Source: Georgenia sp. TF02-10
GTDB taxonomy: Bacteria; Actinomycetota; Actinomycetes; Actinomycetales; Actinomycetaceae
Assembly (NCBI RefSeq): GCF_022759505.1
Contig: NZ_CP094289.1
Coordinates: 1,054,001-1,118,000 of the forward strand
DNA: 64,000 bases
Direction of reading: 5' to 3'
Notes under the pieces: generated by a model
What the model was told of the DNA's origin: nothing
Database searches by the model: none
What the model saw: the letters and a program-made list of their open reading frames with translations, nothing else
In this document: piece after piece, positions 62,665 through 64,000 of the stretch
Layout of the letters: each line of letters opens with the position of its first letter
Numbering within the stretch: position 1 is the stretch's first letter
Made by a program: the position numbers and the translations under genes

Positions 62665-63035
62665 CCCTCGCGCTGCTGCTCGCCGCCACCCCCAGCCCCA
62701 CTCCGACCCCGGAGCAGGAGCTGTGGGAGGTCAGCCCCGGCATCGAGGGCTTCTTCTACGGCTTCTTCGTTCTCGCGGTGGCGGCCATCCTGCTGTCCTG
62801 GTCCATGGTCCGGCACATGCGCAAGATCCAGCACAACCAGCGCGTGCGCGATCGCGCCGAGGGCGGTGCGGCTGCCGACGGTGCAGGTGACGGGGTGACT
62901 GGCGACGGCGGTGCGACCGGCGCCGGCGCGGCCGATGCCGCCGCAGCCGGGGACCGGGCGACCGGCGACGGCGCGACCGGCGAAGGTGCGGCGGGCGATG
63001 GGAAAACCGGCCACGGTGCATCCCCGCGCCGGTAG
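62661..63035 (+). CDS. Small membrane protein after mca
   Basis: 124 residues. A short outside segment with PTPTPEQ leads to one helix (about 30–50, [19 protein letters not shown]), then a basic stretch [16 protein letters not shown] and a repetitive Gly/Asp/Ala-rich tail (GDGATGEGA). Proteins of this shape follow mca in related actinomycetes. Translation is coupled to mca. Function is unknown. Confidence 0.82.
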   Translation: MTLALLLAATPSPTPTPEQELWEVSPGIEGFFYGFFVLAVAAILLSWSMVRHMRKIQHNQRVRDRAEGGAAADGAGDGVTGDGGATGAGAADAAAAGDRATGDGATGEGAAGDGKTGHGASPRR

Positions 63036-63194
63036 ACGAGGCTGCTGGCGCTGCTTCGGCTGAGCCGCATACCAAAGTCCGCGGAGCAGCTGTCGGGGGA
63101 CCACGGGCTTGACCTGGAGCCGGATCCGCCGGAGGTGGCCCACGCCGCCATCTTCCTGCGAGCTCCCGGACTGAGGTCCTTACTAGGCCGACTT

Positions 63195-63225
63195 GTGTAC
63201 TCCAAATCCCTGTTGTGGAGTACAC
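63195..63225. promoter_or_regulatory. Inverted repeat over the toxin start, likely TA operator
   Basis: GTGTACTCCA (63195–63204) and TGGAGTACAC (63216–63225) match perfectly over 10 bases around an 11-base spacer. The right arm covers the GTG start of the toxin-like gene, as expected for self-repression by the antitoxin. Nothing was recognised in 63036–63194. Confidence 0.6.
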
Positions 63226-63521
63226 TAACCGAGTGGCGATCGGTGGACCGACAGCGCCGACAAGCATGGCGTCGACCACCAGGACGCGCTGCATGCCGTA
63301 CTGCACTACTACCTGCATCTTCGCGAGTTCGACGAGCCCCGGCGGGCCGGCGCTGGGCGACCGGACCTGTTCATCGGCCCGCCCCGCCAACCAGGCGGGC
63401 CGTTGCTCGAGGTGATGGCCGAGATGGTGCCCCGCGGGATGTGGTGATCTTCCACGTCATGCCGGCCCGACGGAAGTTCCTGGCCCTGCTCGATGCCGAA
63501 GGAGAGAACGATGAGGAGTGA
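63215..63521 (+). pseudogene. Toxin-like gene with two frameshifts
   Basis: Three frames together give VEYTNRVAI, then RWTDSADKHGVDHQDALHAV and YYLHLREFDEPRRAGAGR, DLFIGPPRQPGG, LLEVMAEMVP and finally RDVVIFHVMPARRKFLALLD. One base is missing near 63241 and another near 63432 (CCCC run). With both restored, one ORF of about 100 codons would end at 63521, overlapping the antitoxin start by 11 bases. The order and operator suit a type II toxin; I recall similar small actinobacterial proteins ending VFHVMPAR…, but cannot name a family. Confidence 0.65.
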
Positions 63522-63864
63522 GAAGGACTACGAGGCCCTGGCCGCCTGGGCTGAGAGCGACGAGGCGCTCCAGCTGGGACCTGATACGAAGATCGACCGG
63601 GGCAGCACCGAGGGCCGCGCACGGGTACGGGCGATGCTCGAGGAGGCTGCCGGTGGCCGCGCGGGCCTCGAGCGCGCCTTGGGCGGCAGGCCTCCCCTGG
63701 ACCCCAGCGCCCGGCCTGGGGAGCACTCCCCAGCACGAAAGGTCCGCCTGCCCAAGGACATGAATGACGCCCTGGCCGCTCGAGCGCGGGCTGAGGGCCG
63801 GCGCGTCTCCGATGTCATCCGCGCCGCCTTGGCCGAGTACCTCAGCAACCAGAAGGCCAGCTGA
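63511..63864 (+). CDS. Ribbon-helix-helix antitoxin-like protein
   Basis: 117 residues from ATG 63511, with AAGGAGAG upstream. The N-terminal half is acidic (SEKDYEALAAWAESDEALQL), and the C-terminal 40 residues form a ribbon-helix-helix: KVRLPKDMNDALAARARAEG then RRVSDVIRAALAEYLSN. It would bind the operator at 63195–63225 and neutralise the toxin-like protein. The remaining bases 63865–64000 show no recognisable gene. Confidence 0.85.
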   Translation: MRSEKDYEALAAWAESDEALQLGPDTKIDRGSTEGRARVRAMLEEAAGGRAGLERALGGRPPLDPSARPGEHSPARKVRLPKDMNDALAARARAEGRRVSDVIRAALAEYLSNQKAS

Positions 63865-64000
63865 CACACCGCCGTCGATCGATCCCGCGATCTCGGCCAA
63901 AGGAAGGCGGTGAGGGCGTCATCCCTCGGGTAGGTGCGGCCGTCCCGGCAGCGGCTCCGGCAACCAGAGCGCCGGCGCTACCGCCCAGCCGCGCTACCCG

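Overview
The window is a chromosomal segment of a very high-G+C actinomycete, most likely a Micrococcales-type bacterium. This rests on the codon bias, frequent GTG starts, the mycothiol enzyme Mca, and actinobacterial gene orders such as mfd–lipoprotein–eno–DivIC–DUF501–ppx and mca–DUF4307–greA–ilvA. No rRNA gene or species-level marker is present, so the genus is not claimed.

Region 1 (1–26272) is an exopolysaccharide locus and the most notable part. It starts with a partial GH26-like secreted protein, a 1239-residue secreted beta-propeller/malectin/PKD protein, a membrane acyltransferase and an ABC exporter. The core follows: PssD (Alg14-like) with a PssE (Alg13-like) domain fused to a sulfotransferase; a Wzz protein with a degenerate BY-kinase half; a Wzx flippase; a Wzy-like polymerase; a kinase-like phosphotransferase; a second sulfotransferase; a second Wzz protein; and a GT2 glycosyltransferase. 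Seven plus-strand genes here overlap end to start. Directly attached are cysC, cysD, cysN, cysQ and a UDP-glucose dehydrogenase. Together they would make the sulfate donor PAPS, use it in two sulfotransferases, remove the by-product PAP and supply a uronic acid, so the locus reads as a factory for a sulfated, acidic polysaccharide.

Region 2 (26475–33236) is a D-glucarate catabolic operon on the minus strand: a DHDPS-family lyase, a GntP permease, tartronate semialdehyde reductase, glucarate dehydratase and glycerate kinase. A divergent IclR regulator lies beside inverted repeats of GTTC/GAAC type.

Region 3 (33387–44538) is housekeeping: mfd, a lipoprotein, enolase, DivIC/FtsB, DUF501, Ppx/GppA and NhaA. 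A low-G+C insert at about 41190–41960 splits DUF501 from ppx.

Region 4 (44716–47017) looks acquired or decayed: a class I tRNA with anticodon UAA, a 44-codon stump of a flavin monooxygenase, a short-chain dehydrogenase, a frameshifted ISL3 transposase remnant and a TetR regulator.

Region 5 (47203–63035) is ordinary chromosome: GH43, type II NADH dehydrogenase, an ABC transporter pair, a Bax-inhibitor-1-like protein, a glyoxalase-like protein, MsrA, a PH-like membrane protein, an AI-2E transporter, threonine ammonia-lyase, GreA, DUF4307, Mca and a small membrane protein. A complete 1.3-kb insertion sequence separates greA from DUF4307. Region 6 (63195–63864) is a toxin–antitoxin-like pair whose toxin is frameshifted. 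Several intergenic regions carry short G+C-rich tandem arrays, often of 20-bp period, and several proteins carry matching in-frame expansions.
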